From assembly GCA_945873125.1 (NCBI GenBank), contig CAMCBV010000001.1, positions 1-64,000 of the forward strand: a stretch of 64,000 nt of DNA. Reading direction: 5' to 3'. Below the pieces are notes generated by a model. The model saw nothing but the letters and a program-made list of their open reading frames with translations. It did no database searches and was not told the DNA's origin. How positions within the stretch are numbered: position 1 is the stretch's first letter; each line of letters opens with the position of its first letter. A program made the translations under genes and the position numbers. Source of the stretch: Prosthecobacter debontii (lineage in GTDB: Bacteria > Verrucomicrobiota > Verrucomicrobiia > Verrucomicrobiales > Akkermansiaceae). Below are positions 43,162 to 50,962 of the stretch, one piece after another.

Positions 43162-44208
43162 ATGGCTGCGAAGATTTATACAAACAAAGACGCGAATCTC
43201 AAATCGCTTAAGAAAAAGACGCTCGCCGTGATTGGCTTCGGCTCACAAGGCCACGCACACGCGCTCAACCTCAAGGACAGCGGATTCAAGGTCATCATCG
43301 GCCTATACAAGAAATCCAAATCCCGTGAAGTCGCTAAGAAGCTTGGCTTTGAAGTGATGGACACTGCGGATGCTGTGAAAGCTGCCGACGTTATTTTCGT
43401 CGCAACTCCTGATACCGTCATCCCTGCGGTTTACAACAAGGACATCGCGCCAAACATCACCAAGGGCAAAACCCTGCTTTTCTCGCACGGCTTCGCCGTT
43501 CATTTCAAAACCATTAAGCTGCCGAAAAACATCGATGTGATTCTCGTCGCACCCAAAGGCCCAGGTCACACGGTTCGCTCGCAGTTCGTCGCTGGAAAAG
43601 GCGTTCCCGGTCTCATCGCTATCCATCAAGATGTGACTGGAAAAGCTAAAGAAACCGCTCTTGCATGGGCTGCTGGTATCGGCAGTGGTCGCGCGGGTAT
43701 TTTTGAAACCAATTTCCGTGAAGAAACCGTGACCGACCTCTTCGGTGAGCAAGTCGTTCTCTGCGGTGGCGCTTCGGCACTCGTCAAAGCGGGCTTTGAA
43801 GTTCTTGTCGAAGCTGGATACCAGCCTGAGATGGCTTACTTCGAGTGCCTTCACGAGCTTAAGCTCATCGTCGACCTCATGAATGAGCAAGGCATCGCCG
43901 GCATGCGTTTCTCCATCTCCGAAACCGCCGAGTGGGGTGATGTGTCCGTTGGGCCGAAAATCATCGATGCTTCCGTCAAGAAGCGCATGAAGCAGCAACT
44001 CAAAGAGATCGAAAACGGCAAGTTTGCCAAAGAGTGGATCGCCGAATACGAAGGCGGCTACAAGAAGTTCAACGTGCTTCGTAAAGAAGGCGCAAACCAC
44101 CAGATCGAAAAAGTGGGTGAGAAACTCCGCTCCACCATGAGCTGGATCAAGCACAGCAAGATCAAGAAAGGCGCAAGCCAAGCGAGCCTCATATCGAGCT
44201 CCAAATAA
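43162..44208 (+). CDS. ilvC: Ketol-acid reductoisomerase (class I)
   Basis: ATG 43162 is chosen; the frame is open 80 codons upstream but that part has no family similarity. The product has 348 residues. The NADPH fold begins [20 protein letters not shown] with the long phosphate-loop segment [17 protein letters not shown]. Catalytic residues lie in [29 protein letters not shown] and [20 protein letters not shown]. It makes 2,3-dihydroxy-isovalerate in valine, leucine and isoleucine synthesis. No other ilv gene is adjacent. A good terminator follows. Confidence 0.95.
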   Translation: MAAKIYTNKDANLKSLKKKTLAVIGFGSQGHAHALNLKDSGFKVIIGLYKKSKSREVAKKLGFEVMDTADAVKAADVIFVATPDTVIPAVYNKDIAPNITKGKTLLFSHGFAVHFKTIKLPKNIDVILVAPKGPGHTVRSQFVAGKGVPGLIAIHQDVTGKAKETALAWAAGIGSGRAGIFETNFREETVTDLFGEQVVLCGGASALVKAGFEVLVEAGYQPEMAYFECLHELKLIVDLMNEQGIAGMRFSISETAEWGDVSVGPKIIDASVKKRMKQQLKEIENGKFAKEWIAEYEGGYKKFNVLRKEGANHQIEKVGEKLRSTMSWIKHSKIKKGASQASLISSSK

Positions 44209-44224
44209 TTCAAAATGATCTCAC

Positions 44225-44261
44225 AAACGCCCGGTCTCTTCGTGAGTCCGGGCGTTTTTTT
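44225..44261 (+). terminator. Intrinsic terminator after ilvC
   Basis: AAACGCCCGG and CCGGGCGTTT form a perfect 10-base stem around a 13-base loop and are followed by TTTT, 17 bases after the ilvC stop. Confidence 0.9.
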
Positions 44262-44276
44262 GTTATGCAGGAGTAT

Positions 44277-44343
44277 GGACCGCGCGAGTCCACTCGCGCT
44301 TTGGACCATAGCGTAATGAAGCGCGACTGGAGTCGCGCGGTCC
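44277..44343. repeat. REP-like double hairpin element, copy 1
   Basis: Two arms of 24 bases (44277-44300 and 44320-44343) are inverted with 22 matches. Each arm alone is a perfect hairpin: GCGCGAGTCCACTCGCGC and GCGCGACTGGAGTCGCGC. The two mismatches between arms are compensatory within each hairpin, which points to selection for structure. Outer ends are GGACC and GGTCC. It sits in the ilvC/TIGR01777 gap. A related element lies at 60766-60839 and a looser one at 53143-53222. Confidence 0.75.
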
Positions 44344-44364
44344 TTTGAGGGGCGGCACGCTTTC

Positions 44365-45366
44365 CTACCTGGTCGCAGCAGGCAACCATGCGCGTGCGCC
44401 TGTGCTGCGGCGTTGGCAGTCCTTAAAAAATCCGTTGAGACCCTGCCGTGTTTGCAGGTCTTCGATGGCTTCGGCGGCTTTTGGGTAGCGCCAGCGGAAA
44501 CCCGCTTCGCGCAGCCTCAAAGGATCCGCCCACCGGCTTTTCAGGATCAGCTCCGTTTCCGATTTCATGAAAAACGCACCGATTTTCAGCATCCACTCGG
44601 TTGCCGGAAGCCCGAAGGGCATTCCCATGGTTTCACGGAAACACTTCATGAGCTCGCGATTGGTGGGGAAATTGGGTGCGGTCACGTTGATCAAGCCTTC
44701 AATGAATGGATCGCGCATTAAAAAATCCACAGATCTTAAAAAATCTTCCATGTGGATCCAGCTGATGCGCTGAGTGCCTTTGCCCATAGTTCCGCCAAGC
44801 GCATTTTTGGTCAGATTGCCCAAGACATCATAAACGGTTTCAGGTTCGTTGGCCAAAACCATCCCGATGCGCATCGCAATTTTTCGGGTTTCTGCCGGTA
44901 TTTTTGCGGCGAAGAACGCGTCTTCCCATGCGGCCGCCACTTCACAGGAAAAACCCTCACCCATGATTCCATGCCATTCGTTTTGTGCTTTATCTTCCGC
45001 ATGGCGATACCATGTCGCGGTGCTTGAGTTGATCCATAATTTCGGAGGAACACGGCATGCGGCGATAGCCTTGCCAATGACTTGAGTGGATTTCACCCGA
45101 CTCGCAAGTATATCCTCGCGATTCTTTGCGTTGTAGCGGCAGTTCACACTGCGCCCGGAAAGATTGATCACCAATTCAGCTCCTTCAAGAGCGTAGGCCC
45201 AAGGTCCGATGGTTTCTCCGTCCCATTTTAAAAACATGCCGTCGCCGCTCCAGCCCTTGCGGTTTCTCGCGATCGCGACGACCTCGCGGCCGTTTCTTGT
45301 AAAGTGACGGCAAAGATAGCGGCCGAGAAATCCGTTGGCGCCGATGATGACTACTGTCGTGTTCAT
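44365..45366 (-). CDS. TIGR01777-family NAD-dependent epimerase/dehydratase
   Basis: The protein has 333 residues. The NAD(P)-binding start is VVIIGANGFLGRYLCRHFTR. LVINLSGRSVNCRYNAKNRE is the hallmark INLAGxxVxxRW-like motif of TIGR01777 proteins, and LWINSSTATWYRHAED the SSAxxYG-like stretch. IAMRIGMVLA and the end with the DUF1731 domain (ELILKSRWADPLRLREAGFRW) complete the family pattern. These SDR proteins occur widely; their substrate is unknown. It lies 15 bases after a GbsR-like regulator on the same strand. Confidence 0.88.
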   Translation of the reverse strand: MNTTVVIIGANGFLGRYLCRHFTRNGREVVAIARNRKGWSGDGMFLKWDGETIGPWAYALEGAELVINLSGRSVNCRYNAKNREDILASRVKSTQVIGKAIAACRVPPKLWINSSTATWYRHAEDKAQNEWHGIMGEGFSCEVAAAWEDAFFAAKIPAETRKIAMRIGMVLANEPETVYDVLGNLTKNALGGTMGKGTQRISWIHMEDFLRSVDFLMRDPFIEGLINVTAPNFPTNRELMKCFRETMGMPFGLPATEWMLKIGAFFMKSETELILKSRWADPLRLREAGFRWRYPKAAEAIEDLQTRQGLNGFFKDCQRRSTGARAWLPAATR

Positions 45367-45380
45367 AACAAGTGGCTGGT

Positions 45381-45911
45381 TTAGCCGAGTAATTTCGAAG
45401 CGATTTGCAGCGCGAAGCTGTGTTTCATCGCGGCAACGCGATCTGACAAATGAGAAGCCATGCCGACAAAATCCTGAAGCTCGCTGACTTGTTTATGGAA
45501 CGCCCTTGCATCTTCTCCCTTGAGTCCTTTGGTCTCCTCGGCACATTTGCTGAGCAGTGCCAGCGCGGGCTCGATCTCGCGGCGTTTGCGCTCACGGGCG
45601 ATGATTCGAAAAATTTGCCATACGTCTTTTTCGGCTTCGTAGTAGTCGCGGCGATCGCCTTTGATTACCACCATTCTCACCAGTCCCCATGCGACCAATT
45701 CCTTAAGATTCGTATGGGCATTGCCCCGGCTGATTTCCAGTTCCTCCATGACCTCATCCGTGCACATCGACTGGGGTGAGATCATCAACAAAGCATGGAT
45801 CTGAGCCATGGTGCGGTTGATTCCCCACTGGGTTCCAAGTGCGCCCCATTGCGCGATGAATTCTTCCTTGGATTCTTTTAATCTGTCACTGCTGGCATTC
45901 ATATTTTTCAT
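45381..45911 (-). CDS. GbsR/MarR-type transcriptional regulator
   Basis: The protein has 176 residues. A MarR-like winged helix-turn-helix (about 30-90) has AQIHALLMISPQSMCTDEVM, LEISRGNAHTNLKELVAWGL and RMVVIKGDRRDYYEAEKDVW. The long helical end (about 95-176) fits GbsR-type proteins, which regulate glycine-betaine or choline genes in Bacillus. On the minus strand upstream, TTGCTA and TATTAT 16 bases apart form a plausible promoter, and a partial CTG/CAG dyad lies within it, suggesting self-control. The TIGR01777 gene next to it may be its target. An alternative ATG lies at 45902. Confidence 0.82.
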   Translation of the reverse strand: MKNMNASSDRLKESKEEFIAQWGALGTQWGINRTMAQIHALLMISPQSMCTDEVMEELEISRGNAHTNLKELVAWGLVRMVVIKGDRRDYYEAEKDVWQIFRIIARERKRREIEPALALLSKCAEETKGLKGEDARAFHKQVSELQDFVGMASHLSDRVAAMKHSFALQIASKLLG

Positions 45912-45964
45912 AATATACTGAAAATACAGAATAGCAAGTAGGGAAAATGCTTATCCCAAAAACA

Positions 45965-45996
45965 AAAAAGCCGTCATCCGGAAAGGATGGCGGCTT
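45965..45996 (-). terminator. Intrinsic terminator after the HTH protein gene
   Basis: Read on the minus strand, AAGCCGCCATCC and GGATGACGGCTT pair around TTTCC, then a run of T follows (plus-strand A-run at 45965-45969). It closes the lysine-rich HTH gene 21 bases after its stop. Confidence 0.85.
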
Positions 45997-46016
45997 GTGA
46001 TTTTTGAAGTGATGGA

Positions 46017-46388
46017 TCAGAGCGATGCCTTGATGGAATCGAACTGGGCGCGTTTGGCTTTCAGATCACGCTCGAGCTTTTCGATCTCCTTGCCGAGAGA
46101 AAGCAGGCTGTTCAATTTTTTCTCCATGCTGCCCTTGGTGGAGACAGCTTTGCTTGCGGATTTGGCAGTTGTTTTTTTGGCGCCTTTCGCAGCAGCCTTG
46201 CCAGTGGATTTACCTCCCGATTTCTTAAGCCATGTGGCGATGGTGAGTTGTGATATACCGAATTTTTTTGCCGCTGTGAGTTGCCCGCCGCGTTTGTTCT
46301 TGGCGTTATGCTCATTCACGAATGCGATGATCTTGCTTTTTTCCTCAGCGCTATAGCGCTTGCCGCGAATTACTTTTTTCGTGCTCAT
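46017..46388 (-). CDS. HTH protein with a lysine/alanine-rich (histone-like) arm
   Basis: ATG 46388 (MSTKKVIRG) is chosen; an upstream ATG at 46433 adds 15 residues without character. The product has 123 residues. A homeodomain-like HTH at about 8-52 (RYSAEEKSKIIAFVNEHNAK and QLTAAKKFGISQLTIATWLK) resembles the transposase/DNA-binding HTH of IS3 OrfA. An arm of about 35 residues rich in Lys, Ala, Gly and Ser follows (KSTGKAAAKGAKKTTAKSAS), then a coiled-coil-like end (LLSLGKEIEKLERDLKAKRA). The arm looks like histone H1 or HU tails. It is probably a nucleoid or regulatory protein. A terminator follows. Confidence 0.72.
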   Translation of the reverse strand: MSTKKVIRGKRYSAEEKSKIIAFVNEHNAKNKRGGQLTAAKKFGISQLTIATWLKKSGGKSTGKAAAKGAKKTTAKSASKAVSTKGSMEKKLNSLLSLGKEIEKLERDLKAKRAQFDSIKASL

Positions 46389-46459
46389 TGTTAGCACAAT
46401 GTTAGGTATGTTTAAGTGATATGCAAGTAACAATATTATATTATCATCGCAACGAATGA

Positions 46460-47581
46460 TTAATATGATGATAACTTTTCAAATAATAACAAATCATCCA
46501 ATCGGGTGATCCAAGCTTCCGCGCCATGCTTCACTTTGTCGCGTGTCACCACACCGCCGAAGCCAATCATCAAATCCACATCCGGCTTGGTTTCCAGATC
46601 CGATGTGCCATCGCCAATCATCAATACTTTTTCCGGAAGCATTGCGGCTTTCCATTGCCGGATGATTTCGTTTTTCCCCAAGTTGCGTGTGGTTGGGTAG
46701 TTTTCACCATAGCCAGCATAGTTGCCTGAAGCGTCGAAATAAAGCGGCACGGCCTCGACATGCTCGATGCCAAGTTGATCCGCGAATGGGCGGATGACGG
46801 GCTCGAAACCACCGGACAGAATTACCGGAGTCCAGCCCTGCTCGCGCGCGTGTTGAATGAGTTTTTGCGCACCATCCACAATGTGATCGATGTAGCATCG
46901 GCTCACTTCGCGGGCCATGCCGAGGTTGGGGCGAATGATCTCCATGCGCTTTTTGAAAACTTCATCCAGCGGAATATCCCCGTTCATCGCGGCGTTGGTG
47001 AGATTCACCACTTTCTCGAATATCGCAGGATCGGATAGCCGTGCTAATTCATCGATGCCTTCGATTGAGCTGAGTGTGGAATCACAATCCAGGAACAATA
47101 GTTTATTTTTGGTCTCTCGCATGGGATGGATGATAACTTCGGTTTGATTGTGTATTATATCGAAGAGGGTGATGATTTCCTCGTTGCGCATCCGAATGCA
47201 GCCATGGCTGGCGGGGCGGCCGATCTTTTCCTCATGGTTGGTGCCATGGATGTAGATAAACCGATCAAAGGTGTTTTGGTTTTCCGGGTCCTTGCCGGTG
47301 AGCCGGAGAATGCGTGTGAGTATGAGATCGTCGTTGCAGGAGATATTTGAATTCCAGATTCCAGCAGGCTTTCTGGATTTGAAAATGGTTCCTACTGGGG
47401 CATCGGCACCGATTTTTTCGCAGATCTCGAAATTTCCGGTGGGTGTGCGATAGCTGCCATCGAGGAAACCCATTCCTTTCGCGCTGGATGATATGGCGAA
47501 TGTTTTCAGTGTCGTCTCGCCCGCGATCACGCGCAGAGTCTGATCGTCTAGTGAAATTTCGATGCGTGGCTTCTCGTTCAT
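46460..47581 (-). CDS. Fusion of an L,D-transpeptidase (YkuD) and a SerB-like HAD phosphatase
   Basis: The protein has 373 residues. The N-terminal half (about 1-150) is a YkuD domain: SYRTPTGNFEICEKIG, IYIHGTNHEE (H112) and ASHGCIRM with S125, H126, G127 and catalytic C128. The C-terminal half (about 158-373) is a HAD-IB phosphatase: LLFLDCDSTLSSIEGIDELA (D165, D167), VILSGGFEPVI and MIGDGTSDLETKPDVDLMIG. This fits SerB, which makes serine from phosphoserine. No signal peptide is seen, although L,D-transpeptidases act on peptidoglycan outside the cytoplasm. The start overlaps the ketoacyl synthase stop by four bases. All catalytic residues are intact in both halves. Confidence 0.88.
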   Translation of the reverse strand: MNEKPRIEISLDDQTLRVIAGETTLKTFAISSSAKGMGFLDGSYRTPTGNFEICEKIGADAPVGTIFKSRKPAGIWNSNISCNDDLILTRILRLTGKDPENQNTFDRFIYIHGTNHEEKIGRPASHGCIRMRNEEIITLFDIIHNQTEVIIHPMRETKNKLLFLDCDSTLSSIEGIDELARLSDPAIFEKVVNLTNAAMNGDIPLDEVFKKRMEIIRPNLGMAREVSRCYIDHIVDGAQKLIQHAREQGWTPVILSGGFEPVIRPFADQLGIEHVEAVPLYFDASGNYAGYGENYPTTRNLGKNEIIRQWKAAMLPEKVLMIGDGTSDLETKPDVDLMIGFGGVVTRDKVKHGAEAWITRLDDLLLFEKLSSY

Positions 47582-48738
47582 GAGATTGTGTGAAAGACAG
47601 CCAAAGCATTGTGTCCGCCCATCCCGTGGGCAAGTTTGAACACGGGTCCGATTAGAGATATGGATTGGTAGGGTGCGGATAGTTCGCCCAATCCGGATGT
47701 GCCGTGTAAATTCTGCGGGAGAATTCCTTGTCTCATGAAGGCTAACAGGATCGCGCTTTCAAGAAGCCCGCTCGCGCCGACCGTGTGGCCGATATAGGGT
47801 TTGAGCAAATGAAGTGTGGGGCGGGATCCGAGTGCGGCGGAGTTCAGGAAATGTTTTTCGGCACGCGCTTGGGTTTGGGTTCCGGTGGCGTGGGGGCAAA
47901 CCGCAGTAGGCTTTCCGCAAACGGCGATCGCTTTTTTCAGGAGCTGAGAAGTTCTTCCGCCGTCCTTTGGAATTCCCACGGGGTCGGCGCCGTCAGAGTT
48001 ATTGGTAAAAAACGAGAGTCTTAATTTTTCCGAAGGGGTTGAGGCGAGTGCAATCGCCGCCGCGCCTTCACCCGGGAGGAATCCATCGCTTTCCGGTGAG
48101 AAAGGATTGAGAAACGCTGAGCTTCCAAGTAGGCCAGAGGCTGCGTAGTTATCGAGCAAGAGCGGGACCAACGGAAGATCGACCGCCACCACCAGGGCGC
48201 GTTCGGCTTGACCGGAATCGATAAGAAGTTTCGCGATTCCAAGCGCATCGAGTCCTGCTGAGCAACCGCTTGCGACAACATGGTTCGGACCGTGGATGCC
48301 GAGCTCGATGGAGATGGCGGTGGCAGGTTCGCTGTGAATTGTATTGCTTGCCGCCATTAACTTGAACGGGCGTCTGTTTGGCCATTCGCCCAGCCAGCCT
48401 GCAGCGTTGCCGCGGCTTGTGCCAACGACCAGCGCGGCTCCTGCAAGTTCATCTTTGCTCCAGCCAGCCTCCGCAGCCGCTTGCTTCGCAACATGGAGAG
48501 CGGCCATGGTCACGGGACTCCATTTGCGATGATTGAGAAGCTCCCTCGGCTGAATCCATGCGCCATGAAGGTGGGCGTGCGGGCTTTCGTTTCCGAGAAG
48601 ATTTCCAAGGGGCTGAATCCCCGAAACGCCGGAGGAAATGGCCATGAGATGCGATGCAACATCATGGCCAAGGGCCGAGAGCGTGCCGAGTCCTGTAATG
48701 GAAAGTGCGGAAGTGATGCACTCGGTTAGCAAGCTCAC
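47578..48738 (-). CDS. Beta-ketoacyl synthase (KAS II-like)
   Basis: The start is GTG at 48738; no ATG gives full length. The protein has 386 residues. The active site is VVASGCSAGLDALG with C159, then PHATGTQTQARAE for the first His and LKPYIGHTVGASGLLES for the second. GEGAAAIALAST is the segment before the glycine-rich loop. It condenses acyl chains in fatty-acid or polyketide-like synthesis. The protein is shorter than FabF and its N-terminal half is divergent (IQPRELLNHRKW), so a secondary-metabolite or lipid-A-like role is possible. Co-translated with the YkuD-HAD fusion. Confidence 0.85.
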   Translation of the reverse strand: MSLLTECITSALSITGLGTLSALGHDVASHLMAISSGVSGIQPLGNLLGNESPHAHLHGAWIQPRELLNHRKWSPVTMAALHVAKQAAAEAGWSKDELAGAALVVGTSRGNAAGWLGEWPNRRPFKLMAASNTIHSEPATAISIELGIHGPNHVVASGCSAGLDALGIAKLLIDSGQAERALVVAVDLPLVPLLLDNYAASGLLGSSAFLNPFSPESDGFLPGEGAAAIALASTPSEKLRLSFFTNNSDGADPVGIPKDGGRTSQLLKKAIAVCGKPTAVCPHATGTQTQARAEKHFLNSAALGSRPTLHLLKPYIGHTVGASGLLESAILLAFMRQGILPQNLHGTSGLGELSAPYQSISLIGPVFKLAHGMGGHNALAVFHTIS

Positions 48739-48823
48739 CGCTCACCGCAACCTCAAAACCGCAATTTGGATGACTTTCCGCCTTTGCGCGGAGCGAAAAG
48801 ATGCCTCATAAGCGGTGTGGCGA

Positions 48824-49660
48824 ATGAAGTCGGTTCTGGAAACAATCAATGGTGGAGCAGGTTATCTCGAAAAGCGGGGGATTGAAGACGCGCGGCGAAA
48901 TATGGAGCACTTGCTTGCCAAGGTTCTGGAATGCTCGCGGATGCAGCTTTACACTCAGTTTGACCGCCCCTTGGAAGAGGCGACTCTGGCGCCGCTGCGT
49001 GAGATATTGAAAAAGCGTGGCGAGGGCATTCCACTGCAACATCTGCTGGGTGAGGTGTCATTTCATGGTCGTGATTTTCTTTGTGATGGACGTGGTCTGA
49101 TTCCAAGACCTGAGACCGAGGAGCTCGTGGAAATGATTCTCAAACAGGTGACGTGTGAAAATTTGCAGATTTTGGATGTCGGCTGTGGATCGGGAGTGAT
49201 CGGACTTTCTCTTGCGGCTGAAAAGCCAAGCAGTCATGTGACCTTGGTTGATATTTCCGAAAGCGCGTTGGAGTTGACGCGCGAGAACGCCCACAAGTTG
49301 GGTTTGGGAAATGTGGAGATTTTACGCAGTGATTTGTTCAATGATGTGACAGGAAGCTTTGACCTCATTGTGGCCAACCTGCCTTATGTGCCCGAAGGCG
49401 AGGCCGAAACCATGGCTCCCGAGCTTGCCCATGATCCGGCGCTTGCGCTGTTTTCCGGGCCTGAGGGGATGGATTTGCTCAGGCGCTTCATCCCGGACGC
49501 ATTGGGTTTCCTCAAGCCCGGTGGCTGGTTGGCGCTTGAGATTGGTTACGATCAGGCTTCACAGGTGCGCTTCTGTTTGGAAAAGTCCGGCTTCACGGAA
49601 ATCGGGATTCGCAAGGATCTTGGCGGGATCGCCCGGTTTCCATTCGCGCAACATCAATAA
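48824..49660 (+). CDS. prmC: Peptide chain release factor N5-glutamine methyltransferase
   Basis: ATG 48824 is chosen; GTG 48815 adds three residues. The product has 278 residues. A helical N-terminus (about 1-70) with GIPLQHLLGEVSFHGRDFLC precedes the Rossmann domain: ILDVGCGSGVIGLSLAAEKP, VTLVDISESALELTREN and LDLLRRFIPDALGFLKPGGW-type end. The catalytic NPPY motif reads NLPYVP, with Leu for the first Pro. RPETEELVE is present. PrmC methylates the GGQ glutamine of release factors. It lies 15 bases before murA on the same strand. Confidence 0.88.
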   Translation: MKSVLETINGGAGYLEKRGIEDARRNMEHLLAKVLECSRMQLYTQFDRPLEEATLAPLREILKKRGEGIPLQHLLGEVSFHGRDFLCDGRGLIPRPETEELVEMILKQVTCENLQILDVGCGSGVIGLSLAAEKPSSHVTLVDISESALELTRENAHKLGLGNVEILRSDLFNDVTGSFDLIVANLPYVPEGEAETMAPELAHDPALALFSGPEGMDLLRRFIPDALGFLKPGGWLALEIGYDQASQVRFCLEKSGFTEIGIRKDLGGIARFPFAQHQ

Positions 49661-49674
49661 AGTCACACATCGAA

Positions 49675-50943
49675 ATGGATAAACTTGTCGTCCACGGAGG
49701 CTCTGTCATCAAGGGCTCAATCAATATTTCCGGATCCAAAAACGCATCGCTGCCGATTCTTGCCGCAGCGATTCTAACAGGAGAAGACTGCATTATTCGC
49801 CGCGTGCCGGATGTTTCAGATACGAACTATATGATTCAGATTCTCAGCGCACTCGGCGCGGAAGTGGAAAGATCTTCCGGAACCGTGCGGATCTCGTGTG
49901 CGGACATATCTGATGAGGCGCCTTATGAATTGGTGCGCCGCATGCGCGCATCGATTTGCGTGATGGGTCCCTTGCTTGCGAGAAAAGGACGTGCGGTGGT
50001 TTCGTTGCCGGGTGGATGCGTGATCGGCGACAGACCGGTTGATCTTCATCTTAAGGGAATGGAAGCGCTTGGCGCGAAGATTGAATTTGAAGGTGGAAAT
50101 ATCATTCTCACCGCGCCCGATGGTTTGCGTGGTGCGGAAATCAATTTGCGCGGCGAAAGCGGACCGACCGTTCTTGGTACGGACAACGTGATGATGGCGG
50201 CAACGTTGGCCGAGGGCATCACCGTGATCGAATCCGCCGCAGCTGAGCCCGAGGTATTGGATCTTGCGAATTTCCTCAACGGCATGGGGGCGAAGATTAC
50301 CGGAGCTGGTACCCGTCGGATCGTCATCGAGGGTGTGAAAGAACTCAAAGGAGTCGAGCACACCGTGATTCCGGACCGGATCGAAGCGGGCACGTTTATG
50401 GCTGCGGCCGCTTTGGCGGGTGAGGGAGTTCGGTTGAATCGCGTCAATCGCGAGCATTTGAGAGCGATCACCGAGGCCATCATCAAATCCGGACACAAAG
50501 TGGAGTTCAACGAAGAAGGAACCTCATGTTTCGTTGAGCGCGGTGAGGTGCTCCAAGGAGTTGATCTCAACACCTCTCCCTACCCGGGTTATCCAACGGA
50601 CATGCAGGCCCAGATGACGGCACTGTTGGTCACGACTCCCGGAATCAGCGTGGTAAAAGACAGTATTTTCCCACAACGTTTCATGCATTGTGCCGAGCTG
50701 AAAAGGATGGGCGCCGATATCAAATTGGATCAGGGAACTGCGATTGTCCGGGGTGTTGAAAAACTCTCCGCAGCTCCGGTCATGGCTTCCGATCTTCGTG
50801 CTTCCGCTGCTCTGGTTCTCGCTGCGCTACGCGCCAAAGGAACTACTGAAATTTCCCGCCTGTATCATATCGATCGCGGCTACGAACATATCGATGAGAA
50901 GTTGCTCATGTTAGGTGCGGATGTCGAGCGTGTGAGGGTGTAG
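49675..50943 (+). CDS. murA: UDP-N-acetylglucosamine 1-carboxyvinyltransferase
   Basis: The protein has 422 residues, full length. VHGGSVIKGSINISGSKNAS gives the start of the inside-out barrel with the conserved Lys and Asn. SLPGGCVIGDRPVDLHLKGM carries the catalytic Cys in the loop and the RPVDLH motif. DRIEAGTFMAAAALAGEGV is the second signature. The reactive Cys means sensitivity to fosfomycin is expected. It starts peptidoglycan synthesis. It follows prmC by 14 bases. Confidence 0.95.
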   Translation: MDKLVVHGGSVIKGSINISGSKNASLPILAAAILTGEDCIIRRVPDVSDTNYMIQILSALGAEVERSSGTVRISCADISDEAPYELVRRMRASICVMGPLLARKGRAVVSLPGGCVIGDRPVDLHLKGMEALGAKIEFEGGNIILTAPDGLRGAEINLRGESGPTVLGTDNVMMAATLAEGITVIESAAAEPEVLDLANFLNGMGAKITGAGTRRIVIEGVKELKGVEHTVIPDRIEAGTFMAAAALAGEGVRLNRVNREHLRAITEAIIKSGHKVEFNEEGTSCFVERGEVLQGVDLNTSPYPGYPTDMQAQMTALLVTTPGISVVKDSIFPQRFMHCAELKRMGADIKLDQGTAIVRGVEKLSAAPVMASDLRASAALVLAALRAKGTTEISRLYHIDRGYEHIDEKLLMLGADVERVRV

Positions 50944-50962
50944 GAAGAGTGAAGAGTGAATG

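Noticed and set aside
47578-48738. Possible frame error between the ketoacyl synthase and the YkuD-HAD fusion
   Set aside because: The junction is a clean ATGA overlap, both reading frames have complete motifs, and each protein has its expected length.
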